Origin: Colocasia esculenta
Taxonomy: Eukaryota; Streptophyta; Magnoliopsida; Alismatales; Araceae
DNA length: 64,000 nt
Assembly (NCBI GenBank): GCA_014218235.1
Contig: CM024758.1
Span: 70,256,206 to 70,320,205, forward strand
Reading direction: 5' to 3'
In this document: positions 22,781-35,300 of the stretch, piece after piece
Layout of the letters: every line of letters begins with the position of its first letter
Position numbering within the stretch: the stretch's first letter is position 1
The notes under the pieces: model-generated
Database searches by the model: none
Told to the model about the DNA's origin: nothing
What the model saw: only the letters and a program-made list of their open reading frames with translations
Made by a program: the position numbers and the translations under genes

Positions 22781-22860
22781 GTAGAATAATAAAACAACTA
22801 GTAGTTGCTATTAAATTGCATGATATTGTGTTTATTGTATATTGTTATTGTTTAATGTAG
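22781..22860 (+). other. Candidate spliceosomal intron 1 in gag of F (80 bp)
   Basis: CAG/GTAGAATAAT at the 5' end and TTTAATGTAG/CAG at the 3' end. Very AT-rich against a GC-rich coding flank, with in-frame stops. Flanking codons read LEAQ then QAQAPAQD across the junction (phase 0). Confidence 0.6.
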
Positions 22861-23054
22861 CAGGCTCAGGCCCCAGCTCAGGACCATGGTGGACCTTCCA
22901 TCATGGAGCGATTCAAGAGGATGGCCCCACCCTCTTTTAAGGGGGAGAGTGATCCGCTAATGGCAGAAAGCTGGATGAGGGAGACGAGAAAATCTTCCGA
23001 GCTATCAGGTGTCCTGATGAGGACAAGGTGACCTTAGCCACCTACATGCTACAG

Positions 23055-23128
23055 GTATGTTTGGTTTATGCTTGTATGTTGTTTGTCAAGTTAGAAATTT
23101 GGTTAGTGCTTATGAAGGTGTATTGCAG
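23055..23128 (+). other. Candidate spliceosomal intron 2 in gag of F (74 bp)
   Basis: CAG/GTATGTTTGG donor (near consensus) and GTGTATTGCAG/GAG acceptor, AT-rich. Flanking codons read TYMLQ then ERADVWW, the normal order around the conserved WW of gypsy gag, so phase 0 is kept. Confidence 0.68.
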
Positions 23129-23935
23129 GAGAGAGCTGATGTATGGTGGTCCTCCCTACTGCGTACGCGCTTCGAGGACGGAGCAGTTGATGTGGCATGG
23201 GACGCGTTCGTGAGGCTCTTCCGAGCCAAGTTCGTCCCAGAGCATATCCAGGACAAGATGGAGCAAGAATTCCTTTCCTGACGCAAGGATCAATGACCGT
23301 CCTGGAATACGAGGCAAGGTTTTCTGAACTTTCTAAATATGCACCGCATATAGTAGAGGATGAGCGCAGGAAGACCAAGAAGTTCGTGATGGGTCTCAAA
23401 CCATCACTGAGGACGAGGCTCGTGGCGTTCGACCACCGCACGCTAGACGAGGCCCTCAGCGCAGCCTGCAGACAGGAGGGAGAAATGGAGCAGTATCTGG
23501 AGGAGAAGAAGGCTTCGCAGAAGAGGCCGGCAGCGACATTCCAGCGGCAGGATAAGAGGAAAACGGTGTACCAGACACCGCAGAAACAAATGGCAGTCAG
23601 CAACTCTCAGGTACCTTTGTACGTTCCCCCGTGCGAAGAAAGAGTGTCCCATTGTGGGAAGACCCATGGAGGTTCCGAGTGCTGGTTAGTAGCGGGTAGA
23701 TGCTTAAAGTGTGGGAGCAGCGACCACAAGATCAAGGATTGCCCAAGACTTCAGCAAGGAGCTCAGCGTGGAGCGCCAGTACCAGCAGTAGCGGCAGCCG
23801 CGCCAGCTACAGGACGACCAGGAAGGCCTCGAGCCCCAGCTCGAGTGTTTGCGTTAGCTCGTGAGGACGCCGAGCAGGCGGAGCATGTCACCGAAGGTAC
23901 ATTTTACTTTTCGGTGTGCACGCTCGGGTTTGTTT

Positions 23936-26900
23936 GATACGGGTGCTACTCACTCGTTCATTTCCGAGCGGTTCGCTAGGCAGTTAGCCCTAGAGTCAGG
24001 CATAGAGTCTGAGGAGTTAGAGGTCCCTTTGTCTGTGCACACCCCTGCGGGTACGGTATCGACTAGGAAGTGCATTCCGTCGTTACCTGTGTGCATTGAG
24101 GATAGATTCCTAGATGGGTGTTTCTTCTTGCTAAGATGAAGGATTATGATTGTATCCTTGGTCTGGATTGGCTAGAGGAGCACTATGCGTTAGTGGATTG
24201 TCGTAGGAAGAAGATTGTTTTCCGCATTCCTGGTGAGGATGAGTTCTCTCATCCCTTGCCAAAGAACTTAGCGGGAAAGTTAGTTATCTCTGCCATGAAG
24301 GCGATGCGCATGGTGAACAAGGGTTGTGACGCATTTCTTGCCAGCGTTATGCTAGTACCCGATGCTGGTTCGTCACTGACTTGCAGAGATCGATGTGGTG
24401 CAGGACTTTCCAGATGTCTTTCCCGATGACTTGTCTGGATTGCCACCGGATAGGGAGATAGAGTTCACTATAGAGTTGCTTCCAGGCACCTCTCCTATCT
24501 CGAAGGCCCCATATCGGATGGCCCCTGCAGAATTAGCCGAGTTGAGGAAGCAATTGCAAGAATTGCTCGATAAGGGATTTATTCGCCCTAGTGTTTCCCT
24601 TGGGGCGCACCTGTATTATTCGTCAAGAAGAAAGACGGGTCACTTCGGTTGTGCATTGATTATAGGAAGCTAAACCAGGTGACTGTGAAGAACAGGTATC
24701 CCTTACCTCGGATTGATGATCTGTTTGACCAGTTGCGAGAGGCATCAGTCTTTTCCAAGATTGACTTGCGATCTGGTTATCATCAGTTGAGGATTAGGAG
24801 TGAGGATGTGTCCAAGACGGCATTTAGAACCCGTTATGGACATTATGAGTTTTGGTTCTTCCTTTCGGATTGACCAACGCCCCTGCAGCGTTCATGGATC
24901 TCATGAACCGGGTGTTTAGTCCGTATTAGATAGCTTTGTTGTTGTGTTTATTGATGACGTGTTGGTCTATTCTCCGGATGAGGCCACATCGTCAGCATTT
25001 GAGGTTAGTCTTAGAGGTTCTCCGTGAGCACAAGCTGTATGCGAAGTTCAGCAAGTGCGAGTTCTGGTTGCGCGAGGTTCATTTTCTCGGGCATGTTATC
25101 TCCGGCGCTGGTGTAGTTGTTGATCCAGCAAGATCCAGGCAGTTATGGATTGGGAGTTCCCAGGACCCCTTCGGAGATTCGTAGTTTCCTTGGGTTAGCT
25201 GGTTATTATCGGCGATTCATTGAGGGTTTCTCATCCATCGCCGCCCCTTTGACAAAGCTGACCAGAAAAGGTGAGAAGTTCGTATGGTCTGAGGCATGTG
25301 AGCGCAGCTTTCAGCTATTGAAGGCTAAGCTTACTTCTGCTCCGGTATTGGTATTGCCCAGTGGTCTAGAAGGTTTTGCCATTTATACGGATGCATCTCA
25401 GATTGGTTTAGGCTGTGTGCTCATGCAGCAAGAGAGGGTAGTGGCTTATGCTTCTCGTCAGTTGAAGGAGCATGAGAGGAACTATCCGACTCATGATTTA
25501 GAGCTCGCAGCTGTGGTTCATGCACTAAAGATCTGGAGGCACTATCTTTATGGTGTCAGATTTGAGGTGTTTACCGACCACAAGAGCTTGAAGTATCTTT
25601 TCTCCCAAAAGGAATTAAACCTGAGGCAGAGAGATGGATTGAGTTCTTGAAGGACTATGACTTCGACCTTCAGTATCATCCTGGAAAGGCGAACGTCGTA
25701 GCGGATGCTCTTAGTAGAAAGAGGTCTTCGCTCCAGCAGGATTGGAAGATGTTGGAGGATGCAGCGTGCTCTATGACCGAGTTAGAGCCATCGTTGTGTC
25801 AGGCTTTTGTAGCTCAGCTATCCCTTAGATCCTCAGTCTTGGATGAGGTGATTGAGCAGCAGAAAGCCGATCCTAGATTGTTAGAGTTAGTGGGTAAGGC
25901 GGGCATTGCTCGTGATGAGGACGGTGTGATTAGATTTCAGCACCGTGTTTGTGTCCCCGATGTGGTAGATGTCCGTGAGCATGTGTTAGCGGAGGCTCAT
26001 AGATCGCGATTCTCTATTCATCCGGGTAACACTAAGATGTATCAAGACCTGAAGAGATCATTTTGGTGGTCCGGCATGAAGAAGGATGTTGCGGATTATG
26101 TGTCTAGATGTCTAGTATGTCAGCAGGTGAAAGCCGAGCGGCAGCGACCATCCGGCCTTATGCAGAGGATGGATATCCCCGTATGGAAGTGGGAAGCTGT
26201 CACTATGGATTTCGTATCGGGTTTGCCTCGATCTAGAAGGGGCAATGACTCGATTTGGGTAGTTGTAGATAGATTCTCGAAGACTGCTCATTTCTTGCCT
26301 ATGAAGAAGAAGCAGTCAGTAGAGAGTTTAGCTAGATTGTATGTTAGCGGTATCATTAGATTGCATGGTGTGCCGAAGTCGATCATTTCGGATCGAGATC
26401 CGAGATTTACTTCGAGATTGTGGAAGGGTCTTCAGGATGCGTTAGGTTCGGAGCTTAAGCTCAGTTCGGCGTTTCATCCCCAGACCGATGGACAGTCCGA
26501 GGACTATCCAGACGCTCGAGGATATGTTGAGAGCGTGTGTTTTGGATTGGAAGGATGATTGGGAGCGTCATTTACCTCTTGTGGAGTTCGCATACAACAA
26601 CAGCTTTCATGCTAGTATTGGTATGGCTCCATTCGAGGGCGTTGTATGGTAGGCCCTGCAGATCTCCTTTATGTTGGGAGGAGACTGGTGATAGGCAGTT
26701 GATCGGACCGGAGTTAGTTCAGGAAACTTCGGATAAGATTCAGCTTATCAGGAAAAGGCTTGTTGCGGCACAGGATAGGCAGAAGAGTTATGCCGACAAC
26801 AGGAGAAAGGATTTGGAGTTCGAGGTTGGCGATCATGTCTTCTTGAAGATATCGCCTACTCGTGGAGTTGTCAGATTTGGCAGGCATAGCAAGCTAAGCC

Positions 26901-27243
26901 CTAGGTTCATTGGCCCATATGAGATTCTCAGACGTTTGGGCAACGTGGCGTACGAGCTAGCTTTACCCCCAGCTTTGGCTAGCGTTCACCCTGTATTCCA
27001 CGTATCTATGCTCAGGAAGTATGTCCGAGATCCGTCTCATGTGATTAGTCATGAGCAGTGGAGATCCAGCCAGATCTTTCGTATGTCGAGCAACCAGTAG
27101 CCATTCTTGACCGGAAGGTTCAGCATCTCCGGAACAAGAGTATTGCGTCGGTGAAAGTTCTATGGCGGAACTTCTCACGTGAGGAGGCTACGTGGGAGCT
27201 TGAGGATGCGATGAAGAAGAAGTATCCCCTTTTGTTTGAGTAG
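23936..27243 (+). pseudogene. pol: Chromovirus F pol: PR, RT, RNase H, INT, chromodomain; broken
   Basis: Protease active site LFDTGATHSFIS (DTG 23936-23944). RT from about 24400 (FPDVFPDDLSGLPPDREIEF) with catalytic FIDD at 24947-24958. RNase H has YTDASQIGLG and HDLELAAVVHALK (about 25385-25540). The integrase has the H-H-C-C finger (SRCLVCQQVK, about 26100), VVVDRFSKTAHF, SDRDPRFTS and DGQSE (about 26200-26500), then a GPY/F module (RFIGPYEILRRLG, about 26910). A C-terminal chromodomain (VKVLWRNFSREEATWELE, about 27150-27210) ends at 27243. The frame shifts repeatedly (about 24120, 24420, 24600, 24860, 24925, 25150, 25640, 26500, 27060), mostly by single bases. Chromodomains are thought to steer integration to marked chromatin. 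Confidence 0.92.
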
Positions 27244-27275
27244 TGTCGTTCTAACTTCGAGGACGAAGTTTCTTT

Positions 27276-27286
27276 AAGGGGAGAGG
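27276..27286 (+). other. Polypurine tract of chromovirus F
   Basis: AAGGGGAGAGG immediately before the 3' LTR, defining its edge. Confidence 0.85.
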
Positions 27287-30200
27287 GGTAAGGCCCTCTA
27301 ATTTCCGTCGCATTATTTGCATTTATGTGTGTATGTTGTATTGTGTATGTATGTACATATTTACGTACGCATTAATTAGTATAATTACGTGCATGTGTTT
27401 ATATTAAACATAAATAATGTATGTATTGCATGATGATAGTATGGATACAATACCGTATACATATTGCATGTATATATGCCGGTATGCATGGTTTCCTGCA
27501 TAATTAGGTTCTGGCCGAAGGCCTTGGCGTCAACCCAGGCCGTTTAGCTGGTGTCAGCGTCCAGACATGGACGCCAACACTAACTCCGGCGTCCAGCGAT
27601 ATGGACGCCAATCTCTCTGGCTGCATGCGCAGCAGAGCTGCAAGCTTCTGAACAAGGTATGGCCACCATTGGGGGATGTCCCCCAACGGCTCTCAGGTGT
27701 CAAATCGGTATGGTGAGTGGGTGAGGGGCTCTCCTTAGGTCTGAACCCGAATTGGTCCTCCCACTCCTCACTTCACCTTGCAAGAGGAGAGAATAGAGGA
27801 AGAAAAACCCTAGGAGAAAAGCTGTGAGAAAACCCATTTTACCCCTCAAATCCGACCCCTTGGAGCTTGATCTGAGATCTTCTGCGACAAGGAGGAAGCT
27901 GGAGCAAAGGAGAAGGCTTCCCCACGTCCCCTTCTGTGGAGCATCCAGGAGCCCGGAGGAAGGGATCTTGGAGGGAGTTCTGCAACTTCTTGGGACTGCC
28001 CAAGGAGGTCTTCACCAAGCCCTAATCCTTGGAGGAATTTTAGAAAGGCAAGTGACCTATCCCTGATGTTCCCTTATGAGTCTAGGTTGGTTTGTGATTT
28101 TTATGGATTTTCCTCGAGTCCTAGACCCTCCAATTCACCCAAGATTCAGAGCTCGGGTGTGTTTCTGCACAGACCTGGTTCGACGGCAAGGTCCTGGACG
28201 CCCAGATCATGCTTGGCGTCCATCGACCATGCCGCTGACCCTGAGTCAGCGGCCAGAGACCGCCGCCGAGTTCTTCTGGACAGAACAGTGAGCTGTTCTG
28301 TCCCTCTTATACATTAATTTCGGTATGTTTTACGTGATGAGGATATATGGTAAACCTTATACTCTATGTATATTGTGCATTGTGGTGTGTGGATGAATGT
28401 GGTGTGTGATGGTGATGTGGGAAATGGTGTTCCTTAAACTTGTGAGCATGACTTGTTGATTTTGCAAATTAGTTTCATGATTAGAAGTGATGAATGCCTT
28501 GGTTTGGTCTGATCAGATGAGATTGTGGGTCAGTATGTGTTTGCAATTTTGGTAATTATCCATGCTTGTGTAATTTGTAAATAAATCGGTTCGGTAAAAT
28601 AAAAGCATGCAAAATGATTGTAGTGTTCAATCCATAGATGTATGAATTAGGGAAATTTTGTATTCTCAATTCATGCATATGTGAATAGCTTATGTAAACA
28701 GCAAGTGGCTAATTGCAAAATGTGTTAGACCCATGTTAACTTAAGTTGTAATAGCATGCTAATTAGGCGTTTTATTTCTGTAAATCTATTTAGCTCAGAA
28801 AAATCTGAAAATTGAGGGTATGACCTGAACCCAAAACAGCATGTGGTTAAAATTTCAGGTCATTTGGATCAGTAAATAAAAAGTTATGTGTTTTCATGTG
28901 AAATGTGATAATTCGTGCATATGATCGTAATGTGATTAGATTTGTTTAAACCAACATGATTAGTGTGTTTACTGTGTGTTAACCTTGAAATTCTGTAGTA
29001 CCATGTTAGGAAAACAGAGGTATTCATGTGAGTGAGAAAGTGAATGAGATGAAGTGTTATGTGTAAAACCAAGTGTAAAACGGTAAATGTGTAAATGTGT
29101 AATGTGCCAATGTGACACTGCTTCCGAGAGGCAGTGGAGCTGTATCAGGGAAAAGTCCCCTGAGAAAGTTCATTGTGTTAAGTGACCCTAAGGGCATTAG
29201 GGGGAAATCCTGGAGGTGGACAAGTACCACTGGTTAGGGTGGAGACTTGTTCTCCCGGTCTGCGCAGTCCAAGAGTCGCCATTGAATGCCTAGATGGCGT
29301 CTATGTGTAATGTGATGTGTATATGTCCTTCTTTGGTGGTTGGACTATGTGTCACGGCACCTAAAATGTGTAATGTGAAATGTGTATGTGTCATGTGTAA
29401 ATGTGTAAGTGACATGTGAATGTGTATGTGTAAAGTGAACCATGTGAAAGAGGAAACTTGTGTAAATAAAAATGTGAAACTAAAGATGTGAAAATGTGTT
29501 ATTGAAAACCATGTGAGACAAATCTGAAACCATGTGAAATCAGTGAATTATGTTATATCATGTATTATTGTGCAAAGATGTTAGAATCCATGTTAGGGAT
29601 ATTGGTGAAAACGGGACAAGATAGCATGATTTTGATCACATGATGTTTTATGCAGCGTTGTAGCTCTCATGCATAGGTTTCAGCCATGAAACCATATGAA
29701 ATCAGCAACCTAAAGCATGTGAAAAGGTTCATGTATGTGTTTAAAAATGTGTAAAATCCATGCTAGTTGTGTTCCCCTTCCATGTATGTAAAATTTCATG
29801 TTGGTAGCTCTCATGTTTAGTTCTTTAAAGATTAAAGTTTCATGAGTAAATTGAATAGAGACCATGTGATAGGTGAATTTTATTTTAGAAATCTGAAAGC
29901 ATGAGTTATGTATAAAATTGTAGAACTTTCATGATAGGTTGAAAACTTGAATGACTAACATGCTATGTGTGGCTAATTGTAATGTGCATGTAGAAACCAC
30001 TAGGACTTATAAGTGTATATCATGAGTAGTGTTGCTTGCTGAGTCCTTGGACTCACTCCTTGCTTCGGCGTACAGGTATAGTTGGTGACACAGTAGCTTT
30101 GGAGGAGGCATCAGAGACGGACTCCGAGCGCGGAGACTAGCTAGTTTGGAGTTCTTGAGACTGTATCATTAGTATGTAAATTTGGAACATTGTACTAGAA

Positions 30201-30466
30201 TATCATGAGAATGATGTTAAGTGTGGACATGTATTTAATTTCAGCAATTTAATTATGTGAACTCTAGTTCTTTTTGTTAATTGCAAACTGCATGTATGTT
30301 AATGTGATGATGAATGAATGAAGACATTGTCTTTTACTTCGCTACTCTGTTGTATATTCGCGTGTATCTCAGCTGTTTGTATCGTTTGGGTAAATGTCCC
30401 ACTGTGCAGCACTCGCTATACCGACGTGGGTCGGTATGACCATACCGGTGTAACGAGGCCGTCACA
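27287..30466 (+). mobile_element. 3' LTR of chromovirus F (3180 bp)
   Basis: Aligns along its whole length with the 5' LTR and ends GGCCGTCACA. The first base is G (GGTAAGGCC) where the 5' LTR has T, so the canonical TG start is lost. Many differences between the two LTRs are 1-2 bp indels. No gene inside. Confidence 0.92.
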
Positions 30467-31994
30467 ATCGACTTCATATCAAAAACATTCTTTATAAACC
30501 ACTTCATTGCATTTCTGACGGAAGAGAGATCAGAGGTGGTCGAAGCTTGATAGGAAGTATCCCTGGCACACGGACTGCACTGCTGACAGAATCTCTCCTG
30601 AGCCTTCAACAATTCTAAAACCGGTTCAGATTGACTTTCCTATGGCTCTTTCTGAGTTTTTGGACATACCCTCTGCCTTTCCTCTGAGGTGCTGGGTCTT
30701 CAATAGACTGCTCTCCCTGAGCAGGAGCTTCCTTTCAATCCATTGCTCCCCATGAGCAGGAGCTTCCTCTTCAATGGATCTACTGGAGCACTGGACTGCT
30801 CCACAGGAATGATTCTTCAATGTGGCCTTCTGCCACAGCGTCTTCCATTTCAATTTCACCAGACTGTGAGTCGATTCGAGTGGAGAGAGATGATTCAACT
30901 AAATCCTAAGAATTGAGCCAATTATTGAGGAGGGAATCACTGGCTTTATCTGCCACTTCCTCCTCAACTACAGAAGCTGTAAGAGATTCTGGCTGAAAGT
31001 GGTGCTACTGCCTGTGCTCTGCTGCTGACTGAGTGCTGCTGTCTGCTATGACTCTTCTGCTTGCTGCTGCTCTGCTGGTGACTCTCTGCTGCTGCTGCTC
31101 TGCGGTGCTTGATTGCTGATCGCGAAGGGTTACTACTGCCATTTCCTGAACATCAGGAATTTCTACATCACCAATTATGGCCTCTCCCTTGGCCACAGTG
31201 TCTTAGACCATACACCTTCAATTACAGAGAAACCACTTTTCTTGAGATTTCTGGACCTTATACATGGCCCATCTCTCCACAACTGCCCAGATAAATCTAT
31301 TCCAAAATGTTTGAAAATCTTGAAGTAGATGAGCATAGGGCAATGAGACATTTAACTACTTTTTGTATCCCATATTTGATCTCTGGCAAATTTTATCCTT
31401 CCAACATAACTTGCGCCATATTAATCTCCTTGTGTTGAATCGCCCAAAAACATCATATCTGAATCTGCCCTAGTGCACGTTGAGAAGGTGGCACTGCGAG
31501 GAACCACAATTTGACAGATAATGAAATGAAGAAGACGGTTGTATGCATTCATCTGATTAATATCCAATTTTCCGTCTCTTAGCCTAAACCCTGGACCTAT
31601 AATGCCAAGGCCTTTTGCTTCATCGTTCACTGCGTGAACCCACTGAATCCAGACGTCTTCACTCCAAACACATGTGCAACAATCATGATCGACTTTAATT
31701 TGGATTCCCTTTACCGATGATACAAGGGACCCATCTGCCTCTGACCTTAAGCACACATAAAATGCTTTCACCAGGTCGGGATAGCTTACCTCGGTGAAAG
31801 TGGCAATTTCATCCACTGCATCCTTCTCAGAGTTTCTGCTATACTTCCCATGCCATTCTTCTCGAGATTTGGAACATCCACTGCCTTGTTTCCGCATACC
31901 TTTGTCTTCACGAAGGGAACCTTTCCTGCTGTTCTGCGGACAGGTACTCAGCACTGTAGCCCCCTACACTTCCGGAGATCATCGGAGCGGCCAT
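30467..31994 (-). pseudogene. Sirevirus E env-like ORF, cut by chromovirus F
   Basis: Minus-strand ORF downstream of the pol of E, starting at ATG 31994 in a good context (ACCATGG; MAAPMISGSVGGYSAEYLS). After an early frameshift it continues with YPDLVKAFYVCLRSEADG, SVKGIQIKV and NAYNRLLHFIICQIVVPR, the counterparts of YPRLVQEFYMNL and the RLIHHILTTIITPQ region of the env-like ORFs in G and A. The C-terminal part near 30480-30612 (MKWFIKNVFDMKS) is interrupted by F at 30466. The remaining codons lie at about 19173-19100. Further breaks are visible at about 31420 and 30620. Role unknown, as for other Sirevirus env-like ORFs. Confidence 0.7.
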
Positions 31995-32389
31995 GGTAGA
32001 GAGGAGAAGAACTGTTCTGGAGAAGGGAGATGATGGAAGAGATGGAAGCCTCGAGGGATTCTTCGCGGGAAGAGGGGAAAGCTTCAAATCTTGCAGAGAG
32101 TCGATGTCGGAATCGTTAAGGCATCGGCTTTGGGTGAATAGATAAAGGAGAAAGGGTAAGGTAGAAGATGAGTCGTTCTCAGAACGATTTGACTAATTAG
32201 AATTATTTTATCAAAAACAGGAAGCGCCAAAAGGCGGTGGTAACGGCACAAGGCGACAAAAGGGTTTGACGAGTCAAACTGCTTTTAACACAATAGCGGT
32301 CAAGGAAGAGTAAATAAACTGAGTTTTGCTTAAAGTGAGAGAGAGAGAAAATTTCATTTATTCTGAAAAATTATATGCCATTTTAAATA
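31995..32389 (-). other. Element E spacer between pol and env-like ORF
   Basis: Short non-coding stretch with a CT-rich leader just upstream of the env-like ATG (minus strand). Much shorter than the 1.6 kb spacer in G. No GGGGGAG tract seen here. Confidence 0.5.
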
Positions 32390-35300
32390 CATGAATCTTT
32401 TCACAAATTGTACATCCCTAATCCCTTCTAAGAGATGTAAATCTCTCTTCAGGTAGGGCTTTGTGAAGATATCTGCTAGTTGGCTATTGTATCAATAAAG
32501 GAATTTCTATATTTCCATTTGCAACATGATCACGAATAAAATGATATCTAACCTCAATATGTTTTGTCCTTGAGGCTGAACTGGATTCTTGGTCAGATTA
32601 ATGGCACTGGTGTTGTCACACAGCAATGGAATTGATTTGATATTAATCAAAGTCTTCAAGTTGTTGCTTTATCAAAGGAGTTGTGTATAGCAACTTCCAG
32701 CAGCTACATATCAGCTTCAGCTGTTGATAGTGCCACTGAGTTTTGTTCTTTGAAGACCATGATATCAAACATCCTGCAAGAAATTGACAACAACCACTGG
32801 TGCTCTTTCTATCTATCTTGCATCCAGCATAGTCAGCATCAGAATATCCTACTAAATCTGTTTCACATGATTTGGATACCAAGACCTAAATCATGAGTTC
32901 TAGCTAAATATCTAAATATTCTTTTTACAGAAATTAGGTGTGATTCTCTAGGGTCTGCTTGATACCTAGCCACATGCATACACTAAACAAGATGTCCAGT
33001 CTACTTGCTGTTAAATAAAGTAAAGACCCTATCATACCTCTATAGTTCTTTTGATCTACCTTTTTACCATTTTGATCACTGTCCATTCTGTGATGTGCTC
33101 ATTGGAGTTGACAGTGGTTTGGCATTATCGAATCCAAACTTCTTCAGGAGTTTCTTGGTGTATTTGGCTTGACAGATATGTGGTGCCTTCCTTCCCTGCT
33201 TGACTTGCAATCCAAGGAAGTAGTTTAGCTCCCCCATCATACTCATTTCAAATTCTCCCTGCATAAGCTTCTCAAAATACTTGCAAAGAGATTTGTCAGT
33301 AGAACCCAAAATGATATCATCTACATAGATTTGAACTAATAGTATGTGATTGACCTTTGACTTTATGAATAATGTGCTATCTACTTTGCCTCTATTGAAA
33401 CCATGATTAACAGAAAAGAGCTAAGCCTTCATACAGGCTCTAGGTGCTTGTTTTAAACCGTATAATGCCTTATGGAGTTTGAAAACATGATTAGGAAATT
33501 CGGTGTCATCAAAACCTGAGGTTGTTCAACATACACTTCCTCTTTTATAAACCATTTAAGAATGCTGATTTAACATCCATTTGAAATAGTGTCAAGTTTA
33601 GAGCTGATGCATATGCAAGTAAGATTCTAATAGCCTCAAGTCTAGTACAGGTGCATAGGTTTCATCAAAAATCTATGCCTTCCTCTGAGAATAGCCCTGA
33701 GCTACCAATATGACCTTGTTTCTTAGGATTACACCAGTTTCATCCAATTTGTTTCTGAACACCCATTTGGTGCCAATAACGGGATGATCTGATGGTCTAG
33801 GAACAAGTGACCATACTTGGTTTCTCTTGAATTGATTTAATTCATCTTGCATGGCTATTATCCAAGATTCATCAGTTAAAGCTTCATTGACTGTCTTAGG
33901 CTCTATCTGAGAAACAAAGGCTAATAATCACAAGGGATTACATTACCTCTTGTTCTTACCCCTATGGATGGATCACCAATGATATTCTCAAGTGGGTGAT
34001 CTTTCTTATATCTCCATTCCTTTGGAAGATTTTCATGAGTAATTCTTCTTGTTGTAATTCTTCCAGAGGTGGATCATCCTTGTCCTCAATTGATGTATCT
34101 TTAAGCTTTTGGACAGTTCATCTACATCATCATTATCACTATCTACTTCCTTTCTCAAGGAAGGGTTAGTTTCATCAAAAATAACATGCACAGTTTGTTC
34201 AATTAATAGTGAGCATTATTGAAACTCTATAGCCTCTGGGTTTAGAAGTATACCCATAAAGATGCCTTCATCTGACTTGCATCCAACTTACCAATGTCCC
34301 TTTTTCCGTTGTTGTGAATAAAGCAAGGACATCCAAAGATTCTGAAATGACTTACCTTGGGCTTCTTCCTTTGAACAACTCATATGCAGTCTTCAGTATT
34401 GGCCTGATCATTACTCGGTTGACAATGTAACTGGCTGTGTTGACTGCTTCAGCCCAAAAATATGGTAGCTCATATTCAGAGAGCATGGTTCTTGCCATAT
34501 CCAAGAGTTCTGTTTCTCCTCAGCTATACCATTTTGCTGTGGTGTCCTTGGTGCTGAGAAATTGTGCTGAATTCCTTGATCATCACAGAATCTAGCAAAT
34601 TTCATTTTGGAACTCACCACATGGTCTGATCGAATGGACACAATACTGAACTTCTGATCTTTCTGGACTTCTTACTGAAACTGACAAAATTATCAAAACT
34701 ATCATCTTTATGCTCTAAGAATGATAACCATGTGAATCTTGAGTAATCATCTACTATGACAAATCCAAAATTCTTTCCTCCAAGACTGGTAGTCCGCATT
34801 GGTTCAAATAGATCCATATGTAGGAGCTCTAAGGGTTTTGAGGCAGTCACCACTGTCTTTGATTTGAAGGAACTCTTTGTGTGCTTTCCCTTAGCACAGG
34901 CTCTACAAACACTTTCCAATTTTCCATTGACTTTTGGTAGACCTTCCACAAGATTCCTCTTTCTGAGCTTGTTCAATCCGTCCAAGCTGCAGTGGCCTAG
35001 TCTTCTGTGCCACAGCTCAGTTGATTTGTCTTTGCTGGCTGCCAGACACACATTTTGCTCTTTGAGTTCTTCAAGGTAGAGCACGTACAATTCTTCTCTC
35101 TATTTGCTTCAAAGATGACTGCTCCATCCTTTAGTATGGCACTTTGATTCTTGAAACTTGATTTGATGACCTCTATCACACAGCTGACTTATACTGATGA
35201 GGTTGTGCTTTAATCCTTTGACTAATAGCACATCTTCTATGACTGTTTTTCCTTTGCTATTACTGATCCACTGCCTACTATAGTTCCTTTCCCATTATCT

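Larger units (their letters stand above)
22570..23935 (+). pseudogene. gag: Chromovirus F gag with two intron-like insertions
   Basis: Starts MASRGRRGGVPARDD (22570). The Gln/Ala-rich part (MQTQAHTQAALQAQLEAQ) is followed by FKRMAPPSFKGESDP and MERFK-type capsid sequence, then ERADVWWSSLLRTRFEDGA, MTVLEYEARFSELSKYAP, and a zinc knuckle (CLKCGSSDHKIKDC, about 23705-23746). Two AT-rich segments (22781-22860 and 23055-23128) with GT...AG ends interrupt it, and removing them keeps the coding phase. Single-base losses break the frame near 22670, 23000 and 23281. The 3' end runs into the protease in another frame (about 23900-23935). Without these breaks it would be a normal-looking gag; as read it is not functional. 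Confidence 0.85.
19174..30466 (+). mobile_element. Ty3/gypsy chromovirus F, Tekay/Del-like, near complete
   Basis: An 11.3 kb element with 5' LTR, Met-tRNA PBS, gag, pol with C-terminal chromodomain, PPT and 3' LTR, all in order. The long LTRs (about 3.2 kb) and the RT signature APYRMAPAELAELRKQL point to the Tekay/Del clade. It is inserted in opposite orientation into the env-like gene of Sirevirus E. The flanking pentamers are TGCGA (left) and ATCGA (right), an imperfect target duplication. ORFs are broken mostly by single-base indels rather than stops. Confidence 0.92.
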
